A DNA stretch of 64,000 nucleotides from Paludibacteraceae bacterium (GCA_017961765.1 JAGCWQ010000116.1:62001-126000); one strand, 5' to 3'. Numbered from the stretch's first letter, positions 1 to 8,510 are shown. The notes: a model not told the origin generated them from the sequence alone. A program made the numbers and translations.

Positions 1-1331
1 TATTGGTTGCCAACTTCAGCGTAGGACAAGCAAGTTCCGACAACATCTTCGCCTCCATGAGCGACAACGGAACGCACATCGTCAACTTCAACATGCGTCT
101 CTGCAACCCATCCGACCGTAAGCGTACCTTGTCAGAGATATGCGACTCCATGCGTGCAGATTTGAACAAATACCCAGAGTTGAAGAAATTCCAAGTTATG
201 TTGGGAGGTGGTAACACCGGTATGGGTGGTCAATCATCCGTGGACTTCGAAATCTATGGTTATAACTTCGACGAGACCGACAAGGCCGCACAAGAATTGA
301 AAGCACTCCTTCTCAACATCGAGGGATGCTCCGAGGTCCGTATCAGCCGTTCCGACTACCGACCAGAATACCAAGTGGACTTCGACCGTGAAAAGTTGGC
401 TCTCCATGGACTCACCACGGCAGGGGCAGCCAGCTACTTGAGAAACCGAATCAACGGTTCAACAGCCTCCTACTATCGTGAAGATGGTGACGAGTACGAC
501 ATCAAGGTGATGTATGATCCAGAGAGAAGGCAGTCCATCGAAGATATTGAAAACATCCTCATCTACAACGCCATGGGCCAAGCCGTTCGCGTGAAAGAGT
601 TGGGTAAAGTGGTAGAACGCCACTCACCTCCAAGCATCCAACGTAAGGACCGTGAGCGTGTCAACACCGTAACCGCCGTGCTCTCAGGTTCTGACTTGGG
701 TACAGTCGTTGCCAAAGCACAAGAGGAAATCGACAAGATGGACATTCCAAGCGGCGTATCCATCAACATCTCCGGATCGTATGAAGACCAGCAAGAGTCC
801 TTCCACGACTTGGGTACATTGGCACTGCTCATCATCATCTTGGTATTCATCGTGATGGCAGCACAGTTCGAGTCATTGACTTATCCGTTCATCATCATGT
901 TCTCCATTCCGTTCGCCTTGTCAGGTATCATCATTGCCTTGCTTGTCAGCGGACAGACTTTGAATGTGATGTCCATGTTGGGAGGTATCTTGTTGATCGG
1001 TATCGTAGTAAAGAACGGTATCGTGCTTATCGACTACATCTCACTGAACAGAGAGAGAGGCATGGGTGTCATCTCTTCTGTTGTGTCAGGTGGTAAATCC
1101 CGTCTCCGTCCGGTTGTCATGACCACACTCACCACTATCCTCGGTATGATGCCGATGGCGATAGGAACAGGTGAAGGTGCCGAGATGTGGCGACCAATGG
1201 GTATATCCGTCATCGGAGGTCTGACCGTCTCCACCATCTTGACTTTGGTCTTGGTTCCAGTACTCTACTGTTCATTCGCAAGTACGGGTATTGTACGAGG
1301 CAGAAAGAAATTGGCGAAGAAGAACGCTTGA
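1..1331 (+). CDS. RND multidrug efflux pump inner-membrane protein, C-terminal part (5' cut by window)
   Basis: This is the last 442 or so residues of an AcrB/HAE1-type resistance-nodulation-division transporter, which would be about 1020-1060 residues when complete. The frame is open to the left window edge, so the start is missing and the first TTG at base 3 is not a real start. The first 260 residues belong to the periplasmic porter and docking region. After that comes a cluster of membrane helices with family-typical stretches such as AAQFESLTYPFIIMFSIP, GIVVKNGIVLIDY and RPVVMTTLTTILGMMP. RND pumps use the proton gradient and work in a tripartite complex with a periplasmic adaptor and a TolC-like channel, which are presumably encoded to the left. 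A PII-like gene follows after 28 bases, probably in the same operon. The substrate cannot be read from the sequence; the motifs look like the hydrophobe/amphiphile branch and not the metal (CusA) branch. Confidence 0.93.
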   Translation, partial: LVANFSVGQASSDNIFASMSDNGTHIVNFNMRLCNPSDRKRTLSEICDSMRADLNKYPELKKFQVMLGGGNTGMGGQSSVDFEIYGYNFDETDKAAQELKALLLNIEGCSEVRISRSDYRPEYQVDFDREKLALHGLTTAGAASYLRNRINGSTASYYREDGDEYDIKVMYDPERRQSIEDIENILIYNAMGQAVRVKELGKVVERHSPPSIQRKDRERVNTVTAVLSGSDLGTVVAKAQEEIDKMDIPSGVSINISGSYEDQQESFHDLGTLALLIIILVFIVMAAQFESLTYPFIIMFSIPFALSGIIIALLVSGQTLNVMSMLGGILLIGIVVKNGIVLIDYISLNRERGMGVISSVVSGGKSRLRPVVMTTLTTILGMMPMAIGTGEGAEMWRPMGISVIGGLTVSTILTLVLVPVLYCSFASTGIVRGRKKLAKKNA

Positions 1332-1359
1332 ATTTTATAGCAAACTTAAAAAGAAAGAA

Positions 1360-1653
1360 ATGAAATCGATATTAATAACATTCGACCAAGCCTACTACGA
1401 GCGAATCATCTCCACATTGGAGAAACAAGGTTGCCGTGGATTCACGTACTTGGAGCAAGTACAAGGTCGAGGAAGCAAGACTGGAGAACCCCACTACGGA
1501 AGCCACGCCTGGCCTTCCATGTGTTCGGCCATCATCAGCGTGGTGGAGGACGACAAGGTTCAAAAGATATTGGACATTCTCCATGCGATGGACAAGCAGA
1601 CCGAGCAATTGGGACTACGTGCTTTTGTCTGGAACATAGAGCAAACCATTTAA
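1360..1653 (+). CDS. Small PII-like protein linked to RND pump
   Basis: This gene encodes a 97-residue protein with the size and pattern of a PII/CutA-type ferredoxin-like fold: an N-terminal strand (KSILITFD), a helix, a long middle loop (about residues 30-55) and a second strand-helix unit ending in a short tail. The loop occupies the place of the PII T-loop and contains GRGSKTGEPHYGSHAWPSMC, with two histidines and a cysteine that could bind a metal or small ligand. An upstream in-frame codon at 1291 lies inside the pump gene and would add 23 residues of unrelated sequence, so ATG 1360 is chosen. It sits 28 bases behind the RND pump gene and is followed by a strong terminator, so it is probably the last gene of the efflux operon. 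A role in sensing or tuning the pump is inference from context. Confidence 0.75.
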   Translation: MKSILITFDQAYYERIISTLEKQGCRGFTYLEQVQGRGSKTGEPHYGSHAWPSMCSAIISVVEDDKVQKILDILHAMDKQTEQLGLRAFVWNIEQTI

Positions 1654-1704
1654 TAGAGAGAACGGGGCGGTGACTTCCAGCAAACCACCGTTCTTAGAGA
1701 TAGC

Positions 1705-1752
1705 AAAAGGAAGAGAGGATGCCCTTCGGAGCGCATCCTCTCTTCCTTTTTT
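1705..1752 (+). terminator. Intrinsic terminator of the efflux operon
   Basis: An 18-base arm (AAAAGGAAGAGAGGATGC) pairs with its complement after the short loop CCTTCGGAGC and ends in a T run. It lies between the PII-like gene and the convergent WYL gene and can act in both directions. Confidence 0.9.
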
Positions 1753-1809
1753 GAACAAGATTTCCAAGAATCAGACAATTGACAATGCATCCCGCCAAAA
1801 GCGAAGTAC

Positions 1810-2829
1810 CTACTCTTCCTCGTACAAACTTAGGGCCTGCCTCAGCTTGTCTCGCATGAAGGCCACCGCATTTCGTGGCTCAAGAATTTTGAAGCCAGAC
1901 CCATACGACAAGAAAACCGAATAGAGTTCAAAGTTGATTACCACCTCTATGCTAAAAGTACAAGAACCCGTTTCTGGATCTTCCTCTATGACTTGTTGAG
2001 AGGAATGGAGCGGCTTTGTTTTAATATACTTACTCTGTTCCGCATTAGCCCAAAAGACGACACGATGAGGTTGGGTACCGATATTTTTGCTTACCCCTAT
2101 CAAGTCATCAAAGAAATGTTCCGAATCGAAATCGGGATTCTCCCGATAAGGAACATCTATCGGTTCTACGCTCACAATACGGTCAAGAGCCAAATTATAA
2201 AGCATGAGGTTACTCTCCTTTGAGCCGAAGAGAAACCAACGATTACGGAACTCTTTCAACAAATAAGGACAAAAAATGTATTCCATAGGTTGTCGGGCAG
2301 AGAATGACTGATACATGATCCGAAGAGTCTGCCGACGGGCAATATAATTATAAAGTGGAGAGAGCAACCGAATTCCTTTTAGGTTAGGCACACTATCGAA
2401 GTGAATGATCGGCTTGTGGTTTTGCTGAGAGACAGAGAGTTTATCCTGCAAACGGCTGACCACGTCTGCCATCTCGGAAAATTGTTCAAACCCCTCCAAC
2501 TGACGAAGCATGTCAATGGCCTCCTGAAGCACATCGCAATCGTTTTGAGACAAGGGCATATCCATGATGGAATAATCCTCCTCCGCATAACGATAATACT
2601 TATGTTCATAGACCTCAATGGGCGCATTGTAGCCCAACTTGTCGGAACGCATGATTTGGATATCACTCTGCACGGTTCGAACAGAAACGCCCTTTCGAAT
2701 TCCCTCCATCTCATAGAGCGCATCGGAGCAAGCATCCACAAGGTCTTCAAGCGTCCACCGACGATAGCGATTGCGTAGGCATTGGTCAATGGTCTTGTAG
2801 CGTATCAACGCATTTTTATTGGCTGGCAT
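1810..2829 (-). CDS. WYL-domain transcriptional regulator
   Basis: This gene encodes a 339-residue regulator. The N-terminal 70 or so residues form a helix-turn-helix region of the type found in Bacteroidetes WYL proteins (NKNALIRYKTIDQCLRNR near the start, then a wing containing KGVSVRTVQSDIQIMRSD). The centre and C-terminus form a WYL domain, a ligand- or nucleic-acid-sensing SH3-like fold (LRIMYQSFSARQPMEYIFCPYLL and NRWFLFGSKE). WYL proteins are transcription factors that often respond to nucleic acid damage or oligonucleotides. The longer frame to 2898 adds 23 residues without family similarity; start 2829 gives the usual family N-terminus, but a -7 box at 2918-2925 leaves both starts possible. 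It is divergent from rtcB, and the spacer holds two matching palindromes, so control of rtcB is likely. This resembles the RtcR-rtcB arrangement in Proteobacteria, with an unrelated regulator. Confidence 0.88.
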   Translation of the reverse strand: MPANKNALIRYKTIDQCLRNRYRRWTLEDLVDACSDALYEMEGIRKGVSVRTVQSDIQIMRSDKLGYNAPIEVYEHKYYRYAEEDYSIMDMPLSQNDCDVLQEAIDMLRQLEGFEQFSEMADVVSRLQDKLSVSQQNHKPIIHFDSVPNLKGIRLLSPLYNYIARRQTLRIMYQSFSARQPMEYIFCPYLLKEFRNRWFLFGSKESNLMLYNLALDRIVSVEPIDVPYRENPDFDSEHFFDDLIGVSKNIGTQPHRVVFWANAEQSKYIKTKPLHSSQQVIEEDPETGSCTFSIEVVINFELYSVFLSYGSGFKILEPRNAVAFMRDKLRQALSLYEEE

Positions 2830-2917
2830 ACTGTTTTCTTTTATTAGTGACTGAATAAAAGTTGTATATTTCTCAGCAATGGAAAATCCATTTTCCACGA
2901 AAAGATAACCCTTTCAT

Positions 2918-2925
2918 CAAAAATA
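2918..2925 (-). promoter_or_regulatory. -7 box of the WYL regulator gene
   Basis: On the minus strand this reads TATTTTTG, a perfect match to the Bacteroidetes -7 consensus TAnnTTTG. It lies 88 bases upstream of the chosen start, and the first palindrome lies 39 bases further upstream. No well-spaced -33 element is seen. Confidence 0.55.
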
Positions 2926-2964
2926 GAACTCCACCTATACTCGACAGCAAATATACGTTTCATC

Positions 2965-2983
2965 TACGCAATCTATTTGCGTA
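2965..2983. promoter_or_regulatory. Palindromic operator candidate 1 (TACGCA-N7-TGCGTA)
   Basis: Perfect inverted repeat with arms TACGCA and TGCGTA around ATCTATT, and one more matched pair outside (C...G). It lies in the WYL/rtcB divergent spacer on the WYL-promoter side. The same arms and the same 7-base gap recur at 3021-3039. Confidence 0.75.
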
Positions 2984-3020
2984 GTCATAAAAAACTTCTG
3001 ATTTTTTATATTTTTCCGAG

Positions 3021-3039
3021 TACGCAGAAAGAATGCGTA
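3021..3039. promoter_or_regulatory. Palindromic operator candidate 2 (TACGCA-N7-TGCGTA)
   Basis: Second copy of the palindrome, with identical arms and an unrelated 7-base centre (GAAAGAA). It starts 56 bases after copy 1. It ends just upstream of a near-consensus -7 element for rtcB (TACTTTGC at 3050-3057), so it covers the expected -33 region and could block or recruit RNA polymerase there. Confidence 0.75.
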
Positions 3040-3151
3040 GTGGGTATTTTACTTTGCAGCGTGATAAAGAACAAATAGAGATGAAAGTAGAAGATATCAA
3101 CAATCATCCAAGCAAAAGCAAGGAACGTATAGCTTAAAAAAACAAAAAAAC

Positions 3152-4324
3152 ATGATCATAAAAACAATCAACAACCGTCTCGTCAAAATTTGGACAGACT
3201 ACGTAGAGGAGTCGGCCATGCGTCAAATCGAGAATTTGACCACGCTGCCCTTTCTATTCCACCACCTCGCCATCATGCCCGACGTGCATGCGGGAATGGG
3301 AATGCCTATCGGTGGCGTATTAGCCTGCAAGGATGTCGTAATTCCTAATGCGGTAGGTGTAGATATCGGCTGCGGAATGTGCGCAGTGAAGACAAATTGG
3401 AAAGTTAGCGAAATCCCTATCCAAGTCATCAGAAAGGAGATCATGAAGGGCATCCGTGAACGCATTCCCTTGGGAATGGAGCATCATGCGGAGCCTCAAG
3501 ACGAGAAGTACCTGCCTGAAGGGCATGACCTAGACAAATTGGAAGTCGTAAGACGCCGTCACCACTCCATCCTCCACGAAGTAGGAACCTTGGGAGGGGG
3601 CAACCACTTCATTGAGTTGCAAAAAGACAAAGAGGGGACACTGTGGATCATGATTCATTCCGGCTCCCGAAATTTAGGCAAGCAAGTGGGCGACTTCTAC
3701 AACCAAATAGCGACAACACTCAATGCCCGATGGTACTCAAGCGTTGCACCAGAGATTCATCTGCCGTTTCTTGCCCGTGAGTCCAAAGAGTTTGGAATGT
3801 ATTGGAACGAGATGAAATACTGCATAGACTTCGCCCTCTGCAACCGCAAGTTGATGATGGAGCGTATCGAGGAGGTTATTGCCGACTCGTTGAAGGGAAT
3901 CGAGTTTGAGCCGATGATCAACATAGCCCACAACTACGCCGCATACGAAAACCATTTCGGAGAGAATGTAATCGTCCACAGAAAGGGAGCAACACTTGCT
4001 CGCGAAGGAGTGGTCGGCATCATACCCGGCTCGCAAGGGACCGCCTCCTATATCGTTGAAGGCCTTGGCAACCCAGAGTCTTTCTGCTCCTGTTCTCATG
4101 GTGCTGGTCGCACGTTGTCACGCAAGATGGCCATCAAAACCTTGGATATGTCGCAAGAAGTGGCGCAATTAGAAGCCAAAGGCATCGTCCATGCCATCCG
4201 AAGCCAAGAGGACATGCAAGAAGCCTCTGGCGCCTACAAAGACATTGAGGAGGTCATCGCCAACGAGACCGACTTGGTAAAGGTGAAAACCAAGTTACTT
4301 CCTGTGGCTGTGATCAAAGGATAA
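3152..4324 (+). CDS. rtcB: RtcB-type RNA-splicing/repair ligase
   Basis: This gene encodes a 390-residue protein of the RtcB family, which joins RNA ends carrying 2',3'-cyclic phosphate or 3'-phosphate to 5'-OH ends using GTP and Mn2+. The conserved sites are present: the metal-binding GVDIGCGM near residue 70, GGGNHFIEL, HSGSRNLG, HNYAAYE followed by HRKGAT, GSQGTASY, and the guanylylated histidine in SHGAGR (H316). It is slightly shorter than the E. coli protein and belongs to the short RtcB forms common in bacteria. It stands alone, with no RtcA cyclase visible next to it, and is transcribed away from a WYL regulator. Control through the two palindromes at 2965 and 3021 is inferred. A hairpin-type terminator follows directly after the stop. 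Confidence 0.95.
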   Translation: MIIKTINNRLVKIWTDYVEESAMRQIENLTTLPFLFHHLAIMPDVHAGMGMPIGGVLACKDVVIPNAVGVDIGCGMCAVKTNWKVSEIPIQVIRKEIMKGIRERIPLGMEHHAEPQDEKYLPEGHDLDKLEVVRRRHHSILHEVGTLGGGNHFIELQKDKEGTLWIMIHSGSRNLGKQVGDFYNQIATTLNARWYSSVAPEIHLPFLARESKEFGMYWNEMKYCIDFALCNRKLMMERIEEVIADSLKGIEFEPMINIAHNYAAYENHFGENVIVHRKGATLAREGVVGIIPGSQGTASYIVEGLGNPESFCSCSHGAGRTLSRKMAIKTLDMSQEVAQLEAKGIVHAIRSQEDMQEASGAYKDIEEVIANETDLVKVKTKLLPVAVIKG

Positions 4325-4330
4325 TGTATA

Positions 4331-4368
4331 AAAAGCGAGGATGCTAAATTTAGCATCCTCGCTTTGGA
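4331..4368 (+). terminator. Hairpin terminator after rtcB
   Basis: AAAGCGAGGATGCTAAATTTAGCATCCTCGCTTT forms a long perfect stem (AAAGCGAGGATGCTAAA with TTTAGCATCCTCGCTTT, almost no loop). It is placed 7 bases after the rtcB stop and before the convergent SGNH gene, and the symmetry allows action in both directions. Confidence 0.85.
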
Positions 4369-4387
4369 CATTTATCCGACCTCATTC

Positions 4388-5893
4388 TCAATAAATAGCA
4401 TTGATACCCTTGACCACAACTCCTTGCCTTACATTGGCAATATACAAACGGTGCTTTACTGGATCGACATCCGTGGAACCAATCATATCCAACCAAGTGT
4501 TTATGTTATTTCCATTATAATCGACGTTCAAATTCACCTTAAGAGTCCCCCTACTTTTCAAAACATTATTTTTCTGAAGCTTAAGGAAAACGGTTTGGTA
4601 TCCCTTTTCTTTTTTCACCAGACAATCCCTGACCTTCAAATCAGATATAACCGTATCCTTACAAAGAAGAGCTACATTCGGATCATTCTTCCGCGCTGGC
4701 TGACTATAAAAATAGCCATCCGAGTCGTACATCTTGGAAATCCATCGTTCATCCGTACTGCGGTCTGGGAAGGTGAAAGCCGTACTATCCACAAGATAGT
4801 TCGCCAATTTATAAGAGCAAACCAACGCCCCATAATAGGTAAGATGCTGATTATACCCATAAGTATTCTCAAAACATTTAGGGCTGAACCGAGTTGTATC
4901 ATAATGCAACTGCAAATCCAACCATTTATAATTTGCCGTATCGACAAGTGTCGCCATCTTATCATGCCATGCCTGATAATTATCTATATGCTTGTAATAC
5001 ATAGGGATAGTCAAAAACATCAAATCAACGCCATGCTCTTTACACAAATCCTTCAGTTTTTGAAGATAAACAACGTTTTGCTCACTACAGACATAATCTT
5101 CCCCTCTGCATGGAGCTCCATTCTCATAGAGTTTAAGCGTAGAATCGCTCAATCCCGTTTGGAAACGGACAAACCGGCCCAAATTCAAGCCCTTATTTTT
5201 CATTGCCATCTTATGCTTATTTTCAGGGGTATTCAATACCATGTTTTCCCTAATCTGGGCTGTGTCCCGATACAAATACTCATGATTCCTAATCGTATGA
5301 GACCATGCTGCCGCCTGATTTTCCACCCCAAACAAAAAGAACGAGGAAGTCAATTTTTCTGTCAGGTTATGCCTTGAATCGAAACTTCTATAGAGATTCG
5401 ACAAATTTCCTTCCGTAACATCCCACGTATCCAAATTGTTTATCGCATAGGTCTCACAAATCACCAATCTAGGCTTCGTTCGTGTGAAAGCCTCCCTTAG
5501 CGAATAGTACATATCAATAACAGGCACGGTTGGAGATGCCAGAATATAGGAATAGCATCCTAATGTAGAACTAAAGGCTTCCGGGATAATTCCAGTGAAA
5601 ATATGGGAGTTGCCGAGAAAAATAATATCTACCGTGTCCTTTTCGGTCAGTTCGTAAAAAGAATTCCATCTTCGTTTCGGATGGTTGTTCTTCTCGTCTC
5701 CCGGCTGGAAATATCCTTGACTATCCGTATAGTGAATAACCGACAAACAGACTGCAAAGAGAATCAAAAATTTCAAGGCGAAGGCCCAAGGCGTTTTGAA
5801 TCGGCTTTTGCTCTCTCTGTTTTGGACTTCCGTCCCTACCAATTCAGGCTTCTTATCTTCCTGAGCAGCAATTGTTCTTTTTCTTTTTCCCAT
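4388..5893 (-). CDS. SGNH-hydrolase-like membrane protein paired with MBOAT acyltransferase
   Basis: This gene encodes a 501-residue protein with a cytoplasmic basic N-terminus, one membrane segment at about residues 37-56 and a large extracytoplasmic domain. The domain begins with IIFLGNSHIFTG, matching block I of SGNH (GDSL-like) hydrolases with S96 as the candidate nucleophile. Near the C-terminus GYNQHLTYYGA looks like the D-x-x-H-x-x-x-G block, although the aspartate is not obvious. Such proteins are commonly encoded next to MBOAT acyltransferases and complete the transfer of acyl groups to exported glycans (the AlgX/PatB/DltD logic). The longest frame starts at 5974 and would overlap the upstream MBOAT gene by 68 bases; ATG 5893 leaves a 13-base gap and is preferred. 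The acceptor polymer is unknown because no glycan synthesis genes are adjacent. Confidence 0.75.
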   Translation of the reverse strand: MGKRKRTIAAQEDKKPELVGTEVQNRESKSRFKTPWAFALKFLILFAVCLSVIHYTDSQGYFQPGDEKNNHPKRRWNSFYELTEKDTVDIIFLGNSHIFTGIIPEAFSSTLGCYSYILASPTVPVIDMYYSLREAFTRTKPRLVICETYAINNLDTWDVTEGNLSNLYRSFDSRHNLTEKLTSSFFLFGVENQAAAWSHTIRNHEYLYRDTAQIRENMVLNTPENKHKMAMKNKGLNLGRFVRFQTGLSDSTLKLYENGAPCRGEDYVCSEQNVVYLQKLKDLCKEHGVDLMFLTIPMYYKHIDNYQAWHDKMATLVDTANYKWLDLQLHYDTTRFSPKCFENTYGYNQHLTYYGALVCSYKLANYLVDSTAFTFPDRSTDERWISKMYDSDGYFYSQPARKNDPNVALLCKDTVISDLKVRDCLVKKEKGYQTVFLKLQKNNVLKSRGTLKVNLNVDYNGNNINTWLDMIGSTDVDPVKHRLYIANVRQGVVVKGINAIY

Positions 5894-5906
5894 ATAGCGA
5901 AACCTA

Positions 5907-7388
5907 TCAGAATTGGAAATAAATAAAATTATTGTCACTTCCGTTACCATAAACACCAAGGTAAACAGAGGCAAGAACTATGGATACATATATTGCCCAA
6001 CGCACGGGTGGATAGTTTTCAAAAAACAATCTCTCTATCTTCTCACCCCTACTCTTTAACAGAGCCTCTATCAACATAAGCCCAGCAAGGAGAACAAACG
6101 TAAACTTCAACTCCCGACTATCCATGCCGAACAAATACATTCCTTCCCAATTACTCAAACCTAGATTTTGGAACATCAAGAGCGCATCGGAGAATGTCTC
6201 CGCACGGAAGAAGACCAAGCTCAACATCCATAAGCCCACGACGAAAAGAGAAGAAACTATCTTATGAAACAACGTCGTAGGTGCCAATTTAAGCACCTTG
6301 TCAAAAAGCACCATGAACAAACCATTCAAGAAGCCCCATATAACGAAGTTCCAAGAAGCCCCATGCCATAACCCACTGACAGAAAAAACAATAATGACAT
6401 TAAGCATTGTACGGTAAACGCCTTTTCTATTGCCTCCTAAAGAGAAATACAAATAATCTCGGAACCAAGAGGTCAGCGTGATATGCCAACGAGCCCAAAA
6501 ATCCTTGAAGGAGGTTGCCAGATAAGGCATATTGAAATTTTGGCTCAACTTAAAGCCGAACACCTTAGCCGTTCCTATCGCAATCTGAGAATAAGCCGAA
6601 AAATCCAAATAGAGCTGGAATCCGAAAAAGAGAACAGCAACCACAGCGGGCCAACCTGAGACAGAAGAAGGATCGGCATAGACTTTATCCACATAAACAG
6701 CCAAACGGTCCGCTATCACTACCTTTTTGAACAAGCCGACAGCAATAAGGAAAAAACCTCGACGAGCCTGTTCATAATCAAATGTGACTACCTTTTGAAA
6801 CTGAGGAAGAAAATCCTTCGCTCGCTCAATAGGACCTGCTATCAATTGAGGGAAGAATGAGAGAAATGCATAGAAATCAATTACGTTCCTAGTGGCCTCT
6901 ATTTTCTTCTTATAGACATCCAAGACATAGGCCAAGCCTTGGAAAGTATAGAAACTAATTCCTACAGGCAAAACAATATCCAATGCGACAGAATCCACCT
7001 CGGACGAGGTCAAGAAACCTACCATTTTAGCAAAACTATCTGCAAAAAAATTAAAGTACTTGAAAAAGCACAATGCACCCAAGTTAGCAACTATCGCCGC
7101 TATAAGATAGTATTTTCTCAACGAGGATTTCGAAGCAACAGGCTCAGAACCTTCTGAATCAAAGGCTTCTTTCTTGTTTTCCTTGTCAATAAGCCATCCT
7201 AAACAGAAATCTGTTGTCGTAATGGCAAAAATCAGCAATAGCAATTTTGCATTCCAAAAACCATAAAACAGATAACTGATAGCAAGAATGAAGGAGTTGC
7301 GGAGAACTATCTTACGATTAAAAAACGCCCAATATAGGATGTAGGAACAGAAAAGAAATAAGCCAAACGAAAATGAATTAAAAAGCAT
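5907..7388 (-). CDS. MBOAT-family membrane-bound O-acyltransferase (AlgI/DltB-like)
   Basis: This gene encodes a 493-residue polytopic membrane protein of the MBOAT family, which moves acyl groups across or at the membrane onto polysaccharides. Family landmarks are FKYFNFFADS, LPVGISFYTFQGLAYVLDVY, FFPQLIAGPIERAKDFLPQF, FWARWHITLTSWFRDYLYFSLGG and the catalytic-histidine block LWHGASWNFVIWG (H342). Length and motif order match AlgI-type alginate O-acetylases. It is the first gene of a two-gene unit with the SGNH-like protein downstream (13-base gap), so the pair probably O-acetylates an exported or cell-surface glycan. The alternative role, lipoteichoic acid D-alanylation, is unlikely in a Gram-negative organism. 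Confidence 0.92.
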   Translation of the reverse strand: MLFNSFSFGLFLFCSYILYWAFFNRKIVLRNSFILAISYLFYGFWNAKLLLLIFAITTTDFCLGWLIDKENKKEAFDSEGSEPVASKSSLRKYYLIAAIVANLGALCFFKYFNFFADSFAKMVGFLTSSEVDSVALDIVLPVGISFYTFQGLAYVLDVYKKKIEATRNVIDFYAFLSFFPQLIAGPIERAKDFLPQFQKVVTFDYEQARRGFFLIAVGLFKKVVIADRLAVYVDKVYADPSSVSGWPAVVAVLFFGFQLYLDFSAYSQIAIGTAKVFGFKLSQNFNMPYLATSFKDFWARWHITLTSWFRDYLYFSLGGNRKGVYRTMLNVIIVFSVSGLWHGASWNFVIWGFLNGLFMVLFDKVLKLAPTTLFHKIVSSLFVVGLWMLSLVFFRAETFSDALLMFQNLGLSNWEGMYLFGMDSRELKFTFVLLAGLMLIEALLKSRGEKIERLFFENYPPVRWAIYVSIVLASVYLGVYGNGSDNNFIYFQF

Positions 7389-7489
7389 TGTATATTTACG
7401 ATTTGCCCAAAGGCTTTTTTATAAGTTTATGATTTAAAACATATTGAGTTGCCAGAATAACTCCAGATCCCCACAGATTTACATTTCAG

Positions 7490-7497
7490 CAAAGATA
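7490..7497 (-). promoter_or_regulatory. -7 box for the MBOAT-SGNH operon
   Basis: On the minus strand this reads TATCTTTG, a perfect TAnnTTTG match, 102 bases upstream of the MBOAT start. A TTTG lies 16 bases further upstream, closer than the usual 19-20. Confidence 0.55.
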
Positions 7498-7614
7498 TAC
7501 ATTTCCGAACGCACAAACTTGATTAAAAACATGTTTTACAACACAAAACGAAACATAACAAACACATAAAATTCACCATGCGAAACCGAAACATCATCAA
7601 TCAACTATTTTTTA

Positions 7615-7622
7615 TATATTTG
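7615..7622 (+). promoter_or_regulatory. -7 box of the TolB-like gene
   Basis: TATATTTG is a perfect -7 box. It lies inside the longest open frame and 34 bases before ATG 7656, which is why that ATG is taken as the start. Confidence 0.6.
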
Positions 7623-7655
7623 CCTAAGAGTATAAATGAACAAACAAGAAAATTT

Positions 7656-8510
7656 ATGGATTGCATCGTCAGTAAACTTGAGATTTACAATTTAAAAACG
7701 TCAAGTCACAAAACAGTAAAAGAATTCCCCTATTTGATAGAAGCTCCTAATTGGTCGCCCGACGGCAAATGGCTTGTATTCAACTCCAACGGGAGACTCT
7801 ATCGATTGTCAATAGAGGGAAATTCGGATCCCGAACTCATTGAATCGGGCATTGCCCAAAAGTGCAACAACGACCACGTCATCTCCTCCGACGGCAAATA
7901 CATCGCCGTCAGCCACCACACAGCTGAAGACGGGAACTCTCGTATCTATGTGCTTCCTTTTGAAGGCGGGGAAGCTAAATGCGTCACCCCAAACGGCCCC
8001 AGCTACCTGCACGGATGGAGCCCCGACAGAAAAGAGATGGCCTATTGCGCTTTTAGAGGAGATGCCCACGTCGTACACACAATGAATTTAGAAAGTGGCA
8101 TAGAAAAAGCCCTTACGCTTGGGAAAGAGGGACTAAGCGACGGACCTGAATATAGTCCCGACGGGAAACACATTTGGTTCAACTGGGTAAAGACAGGACT
8201 CATGCAAATTTGGCGTATGCGAGCCGACGGTAGCGAACAAACCCAAATGACATTCGACGAGAACTTAAATTCCTGGTTTCCACATGTCTCTCCTGACGGC
8301 AAATGGGTCATCTTTATCGCCTATCGCAAAGGCGACCTAAAACCAGACGAACACCTACCCAACAAAAACGTTGTACTTCGGATCATGCCAGCAGAAGGCG
8401 GTGTGCCACAAACAATCGCAGAACTATTTGGAGGTCAAGGAACTATCAACGTCAATTCATGGTCGCCAGACAGCCAACAATTCGCTTATGTCAGCTATGA
8501 ATTGAAATAA
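7656..8510 (+). CDS. TolB-like six-bladed beta-propeller protein (PD40 repeats)
   Basis: This gene encodes a 284-residue protein built from repeated WD40-like/PD40 beta-propeller units; the repeats WSPDGKWLVF, SSDGKYIAVS, WSPDRKEMAY, YSPDGKHIWF, VSPDGKWVIF and WSPDSQQFAY are evenly spaced. This is the TolB C-terminal propeller type. No signal peptide or partner domain is present, so it is probably cytoplasmic and not the Tol-Pal TolB itself. The open frame can be extended to 7578, but a clean -7 box at 7615 lies inside that extension. Substrate or partner is unknown; related proteins are annotated as translocation proteins or oligogalacturonide-lyase-like. It stands alone, followed by a strong terminator. 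Confidence 0.82.
   Translation: MDCIVSKLEIYNLKTSSHKTVKEFPYLIEAPNWSPDGKWLVFNSNGRLYRLSIEGNSDPELIESGIAQKCNNDHVISSDGKYIAVSHHTAEDGNSRIYVLPFEGGEAKCVTPNGPSYLHGWSPDRKEMAYCAFRGDAHVVHTMNLESGIEKALTLGKEGLSDGPEYSPDGKHIWFNWVKTGLMQIWRMRADGSEQTQMTFDENLNSWFPHVSPDGKWVIFIAYRKGDLKPDEHLPNKNVVLRIMPAEGGVPQTIAELFGGQGTINVNSWSPDSQQFAYVSYELK

Noticed and set aside
1291..1359. Extended start of the PII-like gene
   Set aside because: The extra 23 codons lie over the end of the pump gene in another frame; ATG 1360 gives a complete fold.
4364..5377. Plus-strand open frame of 337 codons opposite the SGNH gene
   Set aside because: Antisense shadow with no domain pattern; the minus-strand gene has a clear fold, membrane segment and operon partner.
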